A stretch of DNA of 64,000 nt from Prorocentrum cordatum. Taxonomy: Eukaryota > Sar > Dinophyceae > Prorocentrales > Prorocentraceae. Below, piece by piece: positions 10,135 to 22,749 of the stretch. The stretch spans positions 374,913-438,912 of the forward strand of contig CAUYUJ010005669.1 of NCBI GenBank assembly GCA_963575745.1. Reading direction: 5' to 3'. How positions within the stretch are numbered: position 1 is the first letter of the stretch; every line of letters starts with the position of its first letter. Under the pieces are notes generated by a model. That model was not told where the DNA came from. It saw only the letters and a program-made list of their open reading frames with translations, and ran no database searches. A program made the position numbers and the translations under genes.

Positions 10135-10848
10135 CGAACAACTGTTTGCGGACACTCTCATGCCACGCCCTCTGCTGCCAGCCACACCGCCACCGCCCGC
10201 TTGCAGCCGCAGCCACAAGTTGCCTGCAATCTCCCACGTTGTCAATCATTCCGCCACTCATGCTGCCGCCTGCCGCCACGCTTTCAATTCCAGCTTCCTC
10301 TCTCTCTCCTCCTTTTGTTATGATTCATGGATGTTGTGATGTCCTCTCCTTCCTTTCTCCCCCCTCTGCCTGTCTGTTACCATTACGTAGTATTCTCCTT
10401 ACCCCCCGGCAAACTGCCACGTTGGCTACCTTGTTAGTTTGGTTAGACCCCCACGGCCGAGTGGCTGGCCTTGTGTGGGGGAGGCCGCGTTCACCGAGCC
10501 CTCAGGCCAGAGGAGGAGGAGGAGGAGGAGGAGGAGGAGGAGGAGGAGGAGGGGGAGCAGGAGGAAGAGGAGGAGGATGAGGAGGAGGATGAGGAGGAAG
10601 GTGAAACAACGAACGGACGAACCCGGTGGTGCGTGTTTGAGTTTGCTGTCTAGCACTGCACTAGGGTCGGCCCTTGTAGCCGACGGCTTCGGGACGAACC
10701 CGCCCCCAAGTACGTAGGGTTTCGGGGGCCCTGTCTACTGCCTCTGAGAACCACAAAGAGATACCAACGCCCGGGCACTGGCCGACTCCCACCCAAAAAA
10801 GCTCCAAACTGACCTGAGCGCTCCGTCCTCGAGGCCCTTCTAAGGCAA
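10135..10848 (+). repeat. 714-bp tandem duplication, copy A
   Basis: The copy begins CGAACAACTGTTTGCGG and runs to the next identical start at 10,849. It includes a (GGA)n tract at about 10,512-10,602. A long open frame is shared by both copies, but it consists of Cys/Pro/Ser-rich low-complexity sequence and is not accepted as a gene. Confidence 0.9.
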
Positions 10849-11563
10849 CGAACAACTGTTTGCGGACACTCTCATGCCACGCCCTCTGCTGCCAGCCACA
10901 CCGCCACCGCCCGCTTGCAGCCGCAGCCACAAGTTGCCTGCAATCTCCCACGTTGTCAATCATTCCGCCACTCATGCTGCCGCCTGCCGCCACGCTTTCA
11001 ATTCCAGCTTCCTCTCTCTCTCCTCCTTTTGTTATGATTCATGGATGTTGTGATGTCCTCTCCTTCCTTTCTCCCCCCTCTGTCTGTCTGTTACCATTAC
11101 GTGGTATTCTCCTTACCCCCCGGCAAACTGCCACGTTGGCTACCTTGTTAGTTTGGTTAGACCCCCACGGCCGAGTGGCTGGCCTTGTGTGGGGGAGGCC
11201 GCGTTCACCGAGCCCTCAGGCCAGAGGAGGAGGAGGAGGAGGAGGAGGAGGAGCAGGAGGAGGAGGAGGGGGAGCAGGAGGAAGAGGAGGAGGATGAGGA
11301 GGAGGATGAGGAGAAGGGTGAAACAACGAACGGACGAACCCGGTGGTGCGTGTTTGAATTTGCTGTCTAGCACTGCGCTAGGGTCGGCCCTTGTAGCCGA
11401 CGGCTTCGGGACGAAACCGCCCCCAAGTACGTAGGGTTTCGGGGGCCCTGTCTACTGCCTCTGAGAACCACAAAGTGATACCAACGCCTGGGCACTGGCC
11501 GACTCCCACCCAAAAAAGCTCCAAACTGACCTGAGCGCTCCGTCCTCGAGGCCCTTCTAAGGC
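10849..11563 (+). repeat. 714-bp tandem duplication, copy B
   Basis: This is nearly identical to copy A at an offset of 714 bp. It carries scattered substitutions and a slightly different (GGA)n length and content (11,224-11,313). It ends at GCCCTTCTAAGGC. Confidence 0.9.
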
Positions 11564-11730
11564 GCTCGGGAGAGGAAACTGCGGAGACAATGGAGGGTCA
11601 GGGCATGTCGGCACGGAACTTTCATGCAGGGAGGAGGTGGGAGCAGGGGTGGAGGGATGGCTACCCGCGCAAGTACTGGCATTGAGCGGGGGCGAGTCGG
11701 GGATCGCATTGCGGGGGTCAGCACGGGATC

Positions 11731-13377
11731 TCAACCCACACTTACGGGATTCCGGGCGGGCTCGTGATCCGTGACGTTACTTCCCCTCTCGCGAGACTCG
11801 CTGAAATTCTCTCCCGGCAGAACGCGGGGGCAGTCGGCAACCTTCAGTAGACGTAGACGACTCACAACACTCTCCTGTCGCCGCTGTCTGTCCGCGTTCC
11901 CGTCCCCATCTGTCTCGCGCACGGTCGAGGTGGTCCTAGCAAAACTGCTGGCCACGTCGGCGCGATCGTCCTGGGCTTCGAGCGCTGCCCAGTAGTGCCC
12001 AACGTCGCGTGCCGCGCTGAGGCCGACGACGCGCAGCTGGCGACGTCGTCTTCCCAGCAAAACGGCTGGGCCCCGCTGGCGCGATCGCCCTGGACCTCGT
12101 GCGCCGCCTGGAGCCACGGGCCCCTTGGCAGCGCCCGATGTCGAAGGCCGCGCTGAGGCGGGCGAGACCGCGGCTGGCGACGAGGCGCGGTCTAGATCTC
12201 CTCGAAGGCCGCGAGCTTCGTGTCGAGCATCCGCTTCATGTGTGGCATGGGTGCCAGGCCACTCGCGATCTCGCCTCCCAACTGCTCCAGGCACTTCGCG
12301 ATCAACCCCATGATCGCCTTCGCGTGCATGTCCTTGTGCGTCGACACCACCCTCGCGAAAAGTGAACCAGGTCTCGCGCCAGTCCAGCGTGAGGTCCAGC
12401 TTGCACAGGTTAATATTGTTCGCCCGCCCAAACCCGTCGCCCTCAATATCCAGGCCCTCCAGGGCCGCGCAACTGAGCGTGCCGTTCTTCCTCGTCTCGT
12501 CGTCTGGCTCCCCCTCCGTGCGTAGCTTCTGTATGTTGGTCACCTGCGCGCGCGCCCTGTCATCCGCCGTGATGGTGGGATGGGGCTCGACTGGGGTCAG
12601 GGCCGTCGTAAGCAGCGTGGAGTACGTCTGCCGCTGTCATCCCGAGGTTCAACGGCATCTTCATCGTGACTGGGACGATCACATGCACCTCCTTGTACGG
12701 TATGTCGTCTAGGTCCGCGAAGCCGCTCTCGTCGAGGGCCTTCCTGCCCTTCATGCTGTTGTCTCGCCCTCCTTTGCCTCGGCCTTTCATCTTCTTGGCG
12801 CCTCCTCCTGCCGAGCTGTCTGTTGCCTCCCACTCCGCGTCGCCGTTCTCCGCGCGCATCGTGCCGGGCGCAGCTTGGAACGTCGACATGGGAATCAGGA
12901 AGTGGCTGCGGGGGGGGGGCGACTGGCAAGGTGATCCTCGATGTGGTCCTCTACGCCAGCTGTGTGCGGACAGCGTGGGCATTGGGCGATGGGGGATGGG
13001 GGTGGCGTCATAGTCCAGGGGCGGCCGATCGGGCGGCCGATTTACCTTGCCCCTGCGTTGCCGATGTGTTTTCGTTATGTGTGTTAGGCAGTGTCTCTAT
13101 CTTTTAAAAGGGACTTACAGCCTAATTACAGGGCAGTGGCCGACTCATTGTAATCAGGCTGGACAGGAACCCCCGATGCCCGCGCTGACCCCTGCGGCGC
13201 GCAGTCGATGCGCGCTAAGAACTCATCTATGTTTGTCGCGGCGACCACGGGCGAGGCCGCTCTCGCAGTCCAGCCAGAACACGTGGTCGCCTTCGGCGGC
13301 CTCGTCCGCGTCGGCCTCGATCTCCGTCGGCGCCAGCGCCCGGAGAAATCGCTCCGCCCCCAGCTCGGACGTGGCAA
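11731..13377 (-). pseudogene. LINE-2 C-terminal region, decayed
   Basis: Reading on the minus strand, sense is spread over several frames downstream of the LINE-2 RT. Readable pieces are RADEIAREQFIAIATSELG and EGDHVFWLDC (13,230-13,420), then FADLDDIPYKEVHVIVPVT and MKMPLNLGMTAADVL (12,600-12,720). NIQKLRTEGEPDDETRKNG and a helix-like piece with STHKDMHAKAIMGL and AKCLEQLGGEIASG (12,190-12,540) follow. No catalytic motif is recognised. The block is placed with LINE-2 because it follows its RT on the same strand without an intervening signal. Several frameshifts are required. Confidence 0.4.
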
Positions 13378-13406
13378 TCGCGATGAACTGCTCCCTCGCT
13401 ATCTCG

Positions 13407-14600
13407 TCAGCGCGAACGCTGAGAGCACGTCGATGTCATCATCCTTTTTCCCTCAGCTTGTGGCATTCTGGTTATGGTGCCATCCGCTCCTTCAATTCGC
13501 CTGGCCACTCCGCCAAGTAGTGCCCTTCCGCACTGCGTGCGTTCGACATCTACGCGGCCCGCCTGCGCATAGGTCCGCGCGAGGGCGGGGGTGCCAAAGA
13601 GCGCAGAGCAAACGGCGGTGCTGCGCAAGACCCTGCGTTTGAGGGCCCATGACTTGCGCGCGTGCGAGAACATCCTCACGTGGGCCAACCTTTCTTGATT
13701 GCCTGGCATCTCGAGGATGCCTCTTCCCACCGCGATCCAAACGCATGGGGCGCCGTGCCCGGGAAGGGGGGGGGGATGCGCGGCAAAACCGTGGCTGTCG
13801 GTGCACATGCGTCGGTAGATAGCTGCCCTTGTGTGCCTGCCGCCTCGCCCCGCGAACCTCGGTGTGATTCCTTTCTTGGCAGCGCTCTGTGCGATGCCCA
13901 CCTTGGTCGGCTCCTTGTCGAGCATATAATTGGGTTCCTTGACGCGCTCTCCCATGTCGTCGGGGAGGGCCACCTCGTGCGTCTTGTTCGCATCGTCCGC
14001 GTGCACCATCGCCAGAGAAGTCCACCAGCTCGGTCGAGACGGGGCCCCTCGCGTGCAGCTCGCGGGGCCTGACCTCGTCATCGCGTTGGCCCAGTCCGTG
14101 ATGGGGATCTGAAAGGCCTCCTGGTAGAGGGTCGCCGCGTTCGCGTCGCCCATGTAGTGCCCCACCTCGTTCTTGAACACGATAGCCTGCCGGGGGCGCC
14201 CACCAGCATGCAGCCGTCGCGGTGCCTCTTCTTCAAGATGTCGCATGCTCCGTGCCTGTAGATCCTGTCTGTCGTGCTGTCGAAGGCCTCGTGGTTGACT
14301 GGTGCGAAAGCGTTCTGCATGCCGTGCTTAATGTCGATGCTTGATGCCTTCGCATTCTTGGGCCTCCAGTTCAGCACGGCTGTCGCCCGTGTGGCTCCTG
14401 GCCGTGATCTCTTTGGCAGGTATCCGTAGCCGCAGTGGGGGCGTCCCTCTGGATCTTGACCGCAGTCTGGGCCCACAATATGCCGAACGCGTGCGCTCCA
14501 TGTGGCAGTCGTATCGCGGCCGTCCTTGTTTTACCATTGTGCTTCGGGGCCTGGTACGTGTACGATCTGCTTCAACCCGCGAATAGCCCTCTTTGGTGTC
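13407..14600 (-). pseudogene. LINE-2 reverse transcriptase domain, decayed
   Basis: On the minus strand the order is NHEAFDSTTDRIYRHGACD (about 14,250-14,310), then a frame change, then AIVFKNEVGHYMGDANAAT and QEAFQIPITDWANAM (about 14,080-14,190). The catalytic box MVHADDANKTHEVAL follows, with HADD at 13,992-14,003. Then come RVKEPNYMLDKEPTKVGIAQ, KGITPRFAGRGGRHTRAAIY and a thumb-like part. Both catalytic aspartates remain. Sense jumps frame near 14,190, near 14,030 and again near 13,800. The RT family differs from LINE-1 in spacing and wording of these blocks. This copy is dead. Confidence 0.7.
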
Positions 14601-14802
14601 TCATTCAGACTCTTTGCTGTCTCATCCAGGCCAATACTTCCAATATCCCGAACGCCGCGAGCCCACCGGCGGGAGTTGGAGGAAGAGCACCCGCTACTTC
14701 TGATGTCGATGTCGGCGTCGTTCTATCCGTTTTCAGGAGCGCAGATTCCCCTGCAGGTGCAGAACTCGGGATTGCACCGCGCCTCCTCTTAGCACTTCTT
14801 AA

Positions 14803-15364
14803 TCACATCACGATGCGGTCGTAGTCGTCAACGACCTTGGTGATGTCCTCTATGGTCGGGGGGAGCCTGTTGTCGCTTGATTGCACCTCCGCCGCAAACG
14901 TCTCGCAGTCTTCCTCGTGCGCCAGCATTCCACCATTTTGTGGTGGTAGTGCCAGGTTTTGTTTCCATTCTTCTGCCGGCGGTGTTGCATCTGCTAGTAT
15001 GTTGTGACATCTTCTTTTGGCTACCACTCCGTTTGCCTCAAGCGGCCTGCAGCGTCTTCTTTTGGCTCCATTCTTCTGGTGCTTCACCCTCCCTTGTCAC
15101 CTCGAGCAGCTTCTCGTTTAGTTGTCGCCCTCTCTCTTCCTGCGTTCTTCTCCTCATTATATTGCATAGTTTGGTCGCCAGATATAGGCGAAGTGCGCTT
15201 TTCATGTTGTCTTCCATCGCAGCTTTTGCTCGTCGACTGTCTCCTAGCGCCAGCATCCTTTCATTCGCTAGCCCCTGGTACTCGATGAGCATTGCTCTGG
15301 CTGCTGCGAAGTATTTCGAGCCCGCCTCCTTTACAACGCTGACTTCGCAGATGCTAAAGCTCAC
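14803..15364 (-). pseudogene. LINE-2 region upstream of RT
   Basis: Two minus-strand frames are coding-like. One (15,038-15,364) is a charged helix with AGSKYFAAARAMLIEYQGL and EERGRQLNEKLLEVTREG. The other (14,803-15,087) has PTIEDITKVVDDYDRIVM. They overlap in different frames, so a frameshift is likely near 15,050. Position just 5' of the LINE-2 RT suggests the linker before the polymerase. No motif allows more. The 5' end of the element is not visible. Confidence 0.4.
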
Positions 15365-17221
15365 GTAAGCGCTCGGCGCCCGCGACGCCTAGGTTACGAA
15401 AGTCCATGCGGAAGGAACCCTCGGAGCGTCGGGGCCCACGAACGATGCTAGCACCGCCGCGCCTTTGCATGGCCATGCTCCTCACAATCGGCGGTCTGAA
15501 GCGGGAAGTGCGGCACAGCGGAGGGCTCCCCATATGCATTCTCCTAGAAGCCTGGGCAATGAACTACCTGGAACTATATGACACCCGCGCTTTGCCTTTT
15601 TGGCCGCGTGTTCAGCCGCCGCAAACTGAACAAACAGGTCAGCTTGACCCGGGTGCAACAGGAGGAGCAGGAGGATTGGATTGGACTTGGGACATCCGAA
15701 GCGTGTGATTGAAGACACCTGCTCTGCAGCAGGAGGAGGGGGAAGGAATAGGAGTGAGAGGCAGAGAAACAATAAGGCGAAACAAATCATGCTTTGGCAG
15801 AGTGCTTGGCTACGATGCGCATCCTCGGGCGGACTCAAGGAGACCGCCTTCGACTATGGACACCCACTGCTGGAAGAGAGGTCAGCGTCTGACGCAGAAG
15901 AGGTGGGGCATGGCTGCACGTCGCACAATCGCGCTGCACGTTCCCTCGCCTCTCTACAGCTACTCACTCCGAATACTACCCTCTTCTCTCCCCGACTGCG
16001 TTCGGATTTTGTACCCTATCTCCGTGCATTTTCACACAGGCTGTATTACTTATCTGTGCACCAATCAACGTCTTTTCCAGATCGGAGCGTCTTCGGTGAT
16101 TCAAAATGGTGTTCCTGCTGCAGCGTTGGCATCATTTCAGGATTGGCGCTGGGCCCCCGCTGTTAAGGATGGCGCTCTCGTCCGAGGGCGGGCCACATTT
16201 CTGGATCCGAATGCTTCCTTGTTGTTGTCGCCCCCTTCCTTGCCCCTCCCCCATCTTCCCCTGGTCCTACTGTTCCTCCCGCTCCTCCTGCCCCTGCTGC
16301 CGCTGTTCCTCCTCGTCATTATCGTTCCTCCTGCCGCTCCTCGTCCCACTTTTCCTCCTCCTCTTCCTCCTGCTCATTCATCACCCTTGTTTCTCCAATC
16401 TACATGGCTCCCCTTCTCAGACTGCGCATGCCAAGCCGGGCACCCTCGGGGGTTCCAAGTCCGCTTTGACACCCGTCGGCGTGTAGGGGAACGGCCGTTG
16501 CAAAAAGAAGAGGATGGGCGAAAGGGGTCGGATGTCAGATATAGCTATAGCGGATGCGCGCCTAGATTGCCCCCTTTGTCTGCTCTGTTCTGCTCAGCTC
16601 TTCTCTCCTCCTCATCCTCCTTCTCCTCCTCCTCCTCCTACTCCTCCTCCTGCTCTTGTTCTAACTGCGCGTCCTCCCCTTCGCCCTTCACAGCAGGCGA
16701 GCTATCGGCCGGACGCGTGTCACCCAAGCATGCCACACACATTGTGCTCGCGTGACAAGCGTCCTTCGGCTCAGGCCCCCTGCCTCGCCCAGCCGCCCCT
16801 CCACGAAGCAACCCTGCGGTTGGGGCAGAACCTCGCCAGGCTGGGGCACCCAGCGGGCCTGGGGAGGAGAAACGCAAACTTTCGCCGCCCGATCCGCGCA
16901 GTCCCCCCCCCGCGCGCCGAAGGACGCATTGGAGGGACATACGTTAAAAAACAAACAACCACACGTGCGGAACAGCGGAGGGGGCTGGCGACCCCAATCC
17001 CTGACTTTGTGGGTTTTCGACCAAACAAACATTTGGGGCAGACTCGGGGGCACGTGGGGAAAAGGGAGGGGGCGCCCGTCCTCGATAAGGGGTGCGCACG
17101 AACTGCCCCCGAGGGGTGCATCCCCGACTTCCTTCTTCTTTTTGACTGGTCAGTTATTCCCTTGCAGCGTTTCGCTAGACAGTTCTCATCTTAGCCAGCG
17201 TGGGCCGCAAACTGTGTGTTT
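15365..17221. other. no recognisable gene; pyrimidine-rich stretches
   Basis: No domain was recognised. C/T-rich low-complexity runs lie at about 16,220-16,390 and 16,600-16,690, with TCC-type units, and a purine-rich piece lies near 15,655-15,670. Long Pro/Ser frames here follow composition. Confidence 0.5.
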
Positions 17222-17280
17222 ATGTGGTGCAAGCTACGTGGTGCCAACTATGACTGCGGTGGATTCTAAGTGGTGCAATT
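17222..17280 (+). repeat. GTGGTGCA-type repeat at the array edge
   Basis: The motif TGTGGTGCAA recurs with variation (TGGTGCAAGC, GTGGTGCCAAC, GCGGTGG, GTGGTGCAA). Related motifs appear at 24,402-24,452 and, in opposite orientation, at about 27,222-27,330. The motif therefore recurs at module borders of the array. Confidence 0.6.
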
Positions 17281-17368
17281 GATTTTAACAAACGAGTTGA
17301 CACATCCCGCGCTCTTGCAAACATCCTACCGACCCACCCGCAACTTGGTTTGCAAAACCCACGGCAAT

Positions 17369-17853
17369 GACGATGACGACGCCGACGACGACGACGACAC
17401 CGACGACGACGACGTCAACGACGCCGACGACGCCGACGACGACGTCGACGACGACGACGTCGACGACGAAGATGACGACGACGCCGACGCCGACGACGAC
17501 GAAAACGACGACGACGTCGCCAACGAAGACGACGACGAGGGAGGAGGGAGGACGACGTCGGCGACAACGACGACAACGACAAGGGGGGAGGGAAGACGAC
17601 GACGACGACAACGACGAGGACGACGACGACGACGGCGACGAAATAGGAAGGACGACGACGAGACGCCGACGACGGACGACGACGACGACGAGGGAGGAGG
17701 AGGAAGGACGACCACGGCGACAACGACGACGGAAACGACCACGACGCCAAAGAGGACGACGACGACGAACACGAGGAAAGACAGAGGACGATGTAGGCGA
17801 CGACGACGACGACGCGGGAGGAGGGAGGACGGTGACGACGACGACGACGACGC
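17369..17853 (+). repeat. (GAC)n block 1
   Basis: Imperfect GAC/CGA trinucleotide repeat with GAGGGAGGAGG interruptions. It encodes poly-Asp, poly-Thr, poly-Arg, poly-Val or poly-Ser in spurious frames on either strand. Confidence 0.95.
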
Positions 17854-17894
17854 AAGACCGCGCGCGCACGCTGTTGTTGAAAACCCGTGTTGCG

Positions 17895-18370
17895 AAACCT
17901 TGGGTTTTTGTAGGTTTTCTGGACACGCGATTTTGAAATCCTTCCGAAACCGATGGGTTTTCAAGGATTTCGGCATACGCGCGCGACGACGCGCGCGTCT
18001 GCACTTCGTCCCACTTTTTGCAGAGGATTCTCGCGACGGCACACGCGCAAGGGCGTTCGACAGATTTCGACATGCGCGCGCGCGAAGCCCGTTTAATAGC
18101 ATTCTGTGAAAATCTTGAAAAACTATGATTTTCTTCAGATTTCGCAAGAGCTCGCGCGGAAGCTTTTGTACAAATCAGTATTGCGAAACCCTGTGTTTTT
18201 GTATGTTTGTTTGGGAAACTCGATTGCGAAATCCTTCTGGCACCGAAGGTTTTGAAGGATTTCGGCATGCGCGCGCGACGACGCGCGCGTGTGCATTTCG
18301 TTAAATTTTGTGCAAGGAATTCGTGAAACAATGCTATGCTAGAACAACAAATGTCACCGCATAGTGTTAT
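17895..18370 (+). repeat. paired array cores with CG palindromes
   Basis: Two related cores lie in tandem. Each contains GAAATCCTTCC ... GGATTTCGGCAT, then CGCGCGACGACGCGCGCG, then a GCACTTCGTCCC or GCATTTCGTT block. The palindromes lie at about 17,976 and 18,270. The second core ends with ACAACAAATGTCACCGC. Confidence 0.85.
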
Positions 18371-18545
18371 TTTTTTCATAAGGGAACCTCAGGGGGGGGA
18401 TACCGGCCCCCCGGGGATAGTGTAAATTCATATTTCGGATAGACATGTGGTCAGAATCGTACATGGTTTACATACCCGAAAGGGGAAATGATAACGCCGG
18501 GGGGGGTAGCTCCTATTCTGTTTTTAGAAAGGAGAATTAACCTTT
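18371..18545 (+). repeat. G-run/CATATATG-type module, first copy
   Basis: The order is AACCTCAGGGGGGGG, a C-run (GGCCCCCCGGGG), ATAGTGTAAATTCATATT, GACATGTGGTCAGAATC, CCCGAAAGGGG, GATAACGCCGGGGGG, and a TTTTAGAAAGGAGAATTAA end. Other copies are near 20,945, 21,925, 23,315, 24,275, 28,880, 30,210, 30,960, 31,960, 33,290 and 34,040. Diverged copies lie near 25,610 and 35,300. Confidence 0.85.
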
Positions 18546-18666
18546 GACCGTCTTGAAGCTGTCCTCTCCACTGCTCGTGCAAACATCCCACCCTCCCACC
18601 CGCAACTTGGTCGCAAGACCTCTTAAGAAAAGACCGTGACGGTACGTACCACATGACACTTGGCCA

Positions 18667-19316
18667 CGACACCGACGCCGACGACGACAGCGACAACGAC
18701 GACGACGGCGCCGCCGACACCGACTACGACGACACCGACGACGTCTCCAACGACTTCGACGACGACAACGACGACACCGACGACGACGACGACGTCAACG
18801 ACGCCGACGACGACGACGACGACGACGACGACTACGACGACACCGACGACGTCGCCGACGACTTCGACGACGACAACGACTCCGACGCCGACGACGACGA
18901 CGACGACGTCGCCAACGAAGACGACGACGAGGGAGGAGGAAGGACGACGACGGCGACAACGACGACAACGACGAGGGAGGAGGGAGGACGGCGACGACGC
19001 GAACGACGATGAAGGAGGAAGGACGGCGGCGCCGACGACGACAACGACGAGGGAGGAGGGAAGACGACGACAACAACGGCGACACCGACGACGGCGACGA
19101 AATAGGAGGGACGCCGACGAGACGCCGACGACGGACGACGACGACGACGAGGGAGGAGGAGGAAGGACGACCACGACAACAACGACGACGGAAACGACCA
19201 CGACGCCAAAGAGGACAACGACGACGAACACGAGGAAAGACAGAGGACGACGTAGGCGACGACGACGACGACGCGGGAGGAGGGAGGACGGCGACGACGA
19301 CGACGACGACGACGCC
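18667..19316 (+). repeat. (GAC)n block 2
   Basis: This is the longest GAC block, with the same interruptions as block 1. It is followed by one core with its palindrome near 19,441. Confidence 0.95.
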
Positions 19317-19824
19317 GCAAGAGAGCACGCGCAAGCTTTCGTTGAAAGTCCGTGTTGCGAAACCTTGTGAGGTTGTAGGCTTTTTGGACGCGCGATTTTG
19401 AAATCCTTCTGAAACCGATGGGTTTTGAAGGATTTCGGCATACGCGCGCGACGACGCGCGCGTCTGCACTTCGTCCCATTTTTTGCAGAGGATTCTCGCG
19501 ACGGCACACGCGCAAGGGCGTTCGACAGATTTCGACATGCGCGCGCGCGAAGCCCGTTTAATAGCATGTTGTGAAAATCTTGAAAAAGACCTATGGTTTT
19601 ATTAAGATTTCGCAAGAACTCGCGCGGAAGCTTTTTTAGCAAATCAGTGTTGCGAGACCCTATGTTTTGGAATGTTTGTTCCCAACATGTTTCGTGGGGT
19701 TCTGTTTTTTTTCCCTGCCGCGCTGCACCCGCGTCTCACACCTCCCCTCTCCCCTTCTCCTTCTCGCACCAGAGCGGGTGTGCAGGGGGGTGGTCCCTGC
19801 TCGGCCGCTATGCACGACGGTGGT

Positions 19825-20490
19825 GGCAGGAGTGGCATTTCCTCGACGCCACAGGGGGTGCGCTGAGGGTGGGGACCCTATGCGCTGCAGGCTCCCAGGG
19901 CGTGGCAGGCGTGGCATGTCCTCGACGCCACAAGGGGTGCGCTGGGGGTGGGGGCCCTATGCGCTGCAGGCTCCCCGGGCGTGGCAGGCGTGGCATTTCC
20001 TCGACGCCACAGGGGGTGCGCCAAGGGTGGGGGCCCTATGCGCTGCAGGCTCCCAGGGCGTGGCAGGCGTGGCATTTCCTCGACGCCACAGGGTGGGGGG
20101 CCCTAGCAGGCTCAGGGGGTGCGCTGGGGTGGGGGGCGTGGCAGGGCGTGGCAGGCGTGGCATTTCCTCGACGCCACAGGGGTGCGCTGGGGGTGGGGGG
20201 CCTATGCGCTGCAGGCTCCCTGGCAGGCGTCCTCGACGCCACGCGCTGAGGGTGGGGGCCCTATGCGCTGCAGGCTCCCAGGGCGTGGCAGGCGTGGCAT
20301 TTCCTCGACGCCACAGGGGGTGCGCTGGGGGTGGGGGCCCTATGCGCTGCAGGCTCCCCGGGCGTGGCAGGCGTGGCATTTCCTCGACGCCACAGGGGGT
20401 GCGCTGAGGGTGGGGGCCCTATGCGCTGCAGGCTCCCAGGGCGTGGCAGGCGTGGCACGTCCTCGACGCCACAGGGGGTGCGCTGGGAGG
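19825..20490 (+). repeat. about 79-bp minisatellite inside the array
   Basis: The unit contains CTATGCGCTGCAGGCTCC, then GGCGTGGCAGGCGTGGCA, then TTCCTCGACGCCACAGGG. Full or partial copies start at about 19,877, 19,955, 20,034, 20,200, 20,260, 20,338 and 20,417, with one shortened unit near 20,100. The units interrupt an array module just after a core. Confidence 0.85.
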
Positions 20491-20735
20491 TAGGAGGAGG
20501 AGGTACAGGAGGAGGAGGAGGAGGAGGAGGAGGAGGAGGAGGAAGAGGAGGAGGAGGAGGAGGAGGAGGAGGAGGAGGAGGAGGAGGAGGAGGACGGGGA
20601 GGTGGGGCAGCAGCAGCGGCAGCAGCAGCAGCAGCAGCAGACGCAGCAGCAGCAGAAGCAGCAGCACCAGAAGCAGCAGCAGGAGGAGGACACCGAGGAG
20701 GAGAAGGAGGAGCAGCAGCAGAAGCACCGATGGTA
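20491..20735 (+). repeat. (GGA)n then (GCA)n microsatellite
   Basis: A GGA tract of about 100 bp (20,496-20,595) passes into a GCA/GCAGCA tract (20,605-20,730). Both follow the 79-bp minisatellite directly. Confidence 0.9.
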
Positions 20736-21186
20736 CACATGGGAAATAAGATAGGTATGTGGGGCTCCTCGGTAGCGTAATTGGAAACTCGATTGCGAAA
20801 TCCTTCCGGCACCGAAGGTTTTTGAAGGATTTCGGCATGCGCGCGCGACGACGCGCGCGTGTGCACTTCGTCCCATGTTTTGCAAGGGATTCGTGAACAA
20901 GTGTTATGTTTGAGCGAAAAATGTCACCGCATAGTGTTTTTTACAGGGGAACCTCAGGGGGGGGAACCCAGCCCCCCGGGGATAGTGAAAATTCATATTT
21001 CGGATGGGCATGTGGTCAGAATCATATATGATTTACAGACCCGAAAGGGGGAGTGATAACGCCGGGGGGGGGGGGTAGATCCTATTCTGAGTTAGAAAAG
21101 AGAATTGATGTTAACAAACGAGTTGACACATCCCGCGCTCTTGCAAACATCCCACCCACCCACCCGCAACTTGGTTTGCAAAACCC

Positions 21187-21590
21187 ACGACGACGATGAC
21201 GACGCCGACGACGACGACAACGACGACACCGACGACGACGACGACGACGACGACGTCAACGACGCCGACGACAACGACGACGACGACGACGGCGGCGACG
21301 ACGGCGACGCCGACGTCGGCGACGACGACGACGACGACGTCAACGACGCCGACGTCAACGACGACGACGACGAAGACGACGACGACGTCGCCAACGAAGA
21401 CGACGACGAGGGAGGAGGGAGGACGACGACGGCGACAACGACGACAACGATGACAACGACGAGGGAGGAGGGAGGACGGCGACGACGCGAACGACAAAAA
21501 AGGAGGAAGGACGGCGGCGCCGACGACGACAACGACGAGGGAGGAGGGAAGACGACGACGACGACAACGACGAGGACGACGACGACGGCG
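21187..21590 (+). repeat. (GAC)n block 3
   Basis: GAC repeat following the standard leader. It ends directly in a truncated core beginning GCACACGCGCAAGGGCG-like sequence, so half of the usual core pair is missing here. Confidence 0.95.
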
Positions 21591-22242
21591 CACGCGCAAG
21601 GGCGTTCGACAGATTTCGGCATGCGCGCGCGAAGCCCGTTTAAAAGCATGTTGTGAAAATCTTGAAAAAACCTATGGTTTATTAAGATTTCGCAAGAGCT
21701 CGCGCGGAAGCTTTTTTAGCACATCAGTGCTACGAAACCCTGTGTTTTTGTATGTGTTTTGGAAACTCGATTGCGAAATCCTTCCGGCACCGAAGGTTTT
21801 TGAAGAATTTCGGCATGCGCGCGCGACGACGCGCGCGTGCACTTCGTCCAATTTTTTGCAAGGGATTCGTGAAAAAGTGTTATGTTTGAACAAAAAATGT
21901 CACCGCATAGTGTTTTTTACAAGGGAACCTCAGGGGGGGGAACCCCGCCCCCCTGGGATAGTGAAAATTTATATTTAGGATGGACATGTGGTCACATACC
22001 CGGAAGGGGGATTGATAACGCCGGGGGGGGGCGGGGTAGCTCCTACTTTGTTTTTAGACAAGAGAATCAATCACTTGCCGAGCTTGAAGTTGTCAACTCC
22101 ACTGCTCGCGCAATCATCCCACACACCCACCGCAACTTGGTTTGCAAAACCCATGCGGGACCGAGCACAAATATCGCTCCGGGGTCGTCTTAGAGCCCTC
22201 GGGGGCGTCTCAAGAGCGCCCCAAGAAGGCCGGAGAAGCAAG

Positions 22243-22749
22243 ACGGACGACGACGACGACGACGACGGCGGCGACGACGTCGACGCCGACGTCGACGACG
22301 ACGAAGACGACGACGCCGACGCCGACGACGACGACGAAGACGACGACGACGTCGCCAACGAAGACGACGACGAGGGAGGAGGGAGGACGACGACGGCGAA
22401 AACGACGACGACGACAACGACGAGGGAGGAGGGAGGATGGCGACGACGCGAACGACGAAGAAGGAGGAAGGACGGCGACGCCGACGACGATAACGACGAG
22501 GGAGGAGGGAAGACGACGACGAGACGACGACAACGACGACGACGACGGAGACGAAATAGGAGGGACGATGACGAGACGCCGACGATGGACGACGACGACG
22601 ACGACGACGACGACGAGGGAGGAGGAAGGACGACCACGGCGACAACGACGACGGAAACGACCACGACGCCAAAGAGGACGACGACGACGAACACGAGGAA
22701 GGACACAAGACGACGTAGGCGACGACGACGACGACGCGGGAGGAGGGAG

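Noticed and set aside
9801-10580. 259-codon plus-strand open frame, partly repeated in the 714-bp duplication
   Set aside because: It is Cys/Pro/Ser-rich low-complexity sequence running into (GGA)n, with no domain or conserved splice pattern.
15588-15608. Second possible spliced-leader relic (GCCTTTTTGGC)
   Set aside because: Only about 12 of 22 positions fit and there is no adjacent gene or element boundary.
17270-18379. Long poly-Asp, poly-Thr, poly-Arg, poly-Val and poly-Ser frames (and similar ones through 36 kb)
   Set aside because: They translate (GAC)n blocks in all frames, and the flanking sequence shifts frame between copies by single-base indels.
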